DNA of 64,000 nucleotides from Dromaius novaehollandiae (taxonomy: Eukaryota; Chordata; Aves; Casuariiformes; Dromaiidae): contig NC_088105.1 of the NCBI RefSeq assembly GCF_036370855.1, positions 10,359,619 to 10,423,618 on the forward strand. Reading direction: 5' to 3'. Positions 63,819 through 64,000 of the stretch are shown one piece after another. Below the pieces are notes generated by a model. It was given only the letters and a program-made list of their open reading frames with translations, was not told where the DNA came from and did not search any database. A program made the position numbers and the translations under genes. The number at the start of each line of letters is the position of its first letter. Positions within the stretch are counted from its first letter, which is position 1.

Positions 63819-64000
63819 GTGAGTAGGCAAAGCAGCAGCTAATAATTAAGCTGCAAATAGAACAGCACTGACTGTTGGGCATTTTCCACTCAAAAATGTT
63901 CATCTTCGATGCTGTTTTTGTTTTGTTTTTGTTTTTCCCATGTTGCATGCCTATATGTTACTCAAGACAAGTCTTTTCAGTTCACTATGTTACTCCTGTG
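63819..64000 (+). other. TDRD5: TDRD5 intron, cut by the window edge
   Basis: A donor (GTGAGT) follows the exon ending at 63818. The remainder is intron with a T/G-rich run near 63910-63940. No further exon is seen. Confidence 0.7.

Noticed and set aside
1-64000. CRISPR array, tRNA or rRNA gene, bacterial operon or phage module
   Set aside because: No regularly spaced repeats, cloverleaf-like stretches or compact ORF runs were seen; the spliced gene structure shows eukaryotic DNA.

Overview
The window is vertebrate nuclear DNA, almost certainly from a bird. Long introns with GT-AG borders separate short exons. A CR1 retroposon 3' end lies at 58232-58322, interspersed repeats are sparse, and the encoded proteins are clear but divergent relatives of mammalian ones. 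Gene order is SOAT1 (+), AXDND1 (+), NPHS2 (-), TDRD5 (+), the order I know from human 1q25.2 (chicken chromosome 8 in my recollection). Exons were built by eye from splice sites, reading-frame phase and recalled human proteins. Every junction keeps phase, and the totals fit: about 507 visible codons for SOAT1, 1042 aa for AXDND1, 382 aa for NPHS2 and 405 codons so far for TDRD5.

Layout. 1-3145 is intron upstream of the first visible SOAT1 exon. SOAT1, the ER cholesterol acyltransferase, has 14 coding exons at 3146-18205; its start lies before the window. 18206-23517 holds the probable long SOAT1 3' UTR and, near 21.1-21.7 kb, an RFX X-box-like site and a small CpG-rich patch that may be the AXDND1 promoter. 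AXDND1, related to the axonemal dynein light chain family, has 25 coding exons at 23518-42879 and two possible 3' ends. 42880-46856 is a convergent intergenic stretch. NPHS2 (podocin) lies on the minus strand with 8 exons, 54629 down to 46857; its intron 4 carries an ancient MIR-like SINE. 54630-57143 is the divergent NPHS2/TDRD5 spacer, with a strong CpG island and a GC-rich minisatellite carrying repeated YY1-like motifs. TDRD5, a germline piRNA-pathway protein, starts at 57144 and runs off the right edge after its third LOTUS domain.

The four genes are neighbours by old vertebrate synteny and do not form a pathway: sterol esterification, sperm axoneme or flagellum, kidney slit diaphragm, and germline transposon silencing. 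I saw no bacterial-type operon, CRISPR array, tRNA or rRNA, and no evidence for a wholly new system. The most useful leads are regulatory or isoform-level: alternative AXDND1 C-termini, tandem YY1-like sites at TDRD5, the X-box-like site before AXDND1, the MIR copy inside NPHS2, and weak coding-like remnants at 44.4-45.2 kb.
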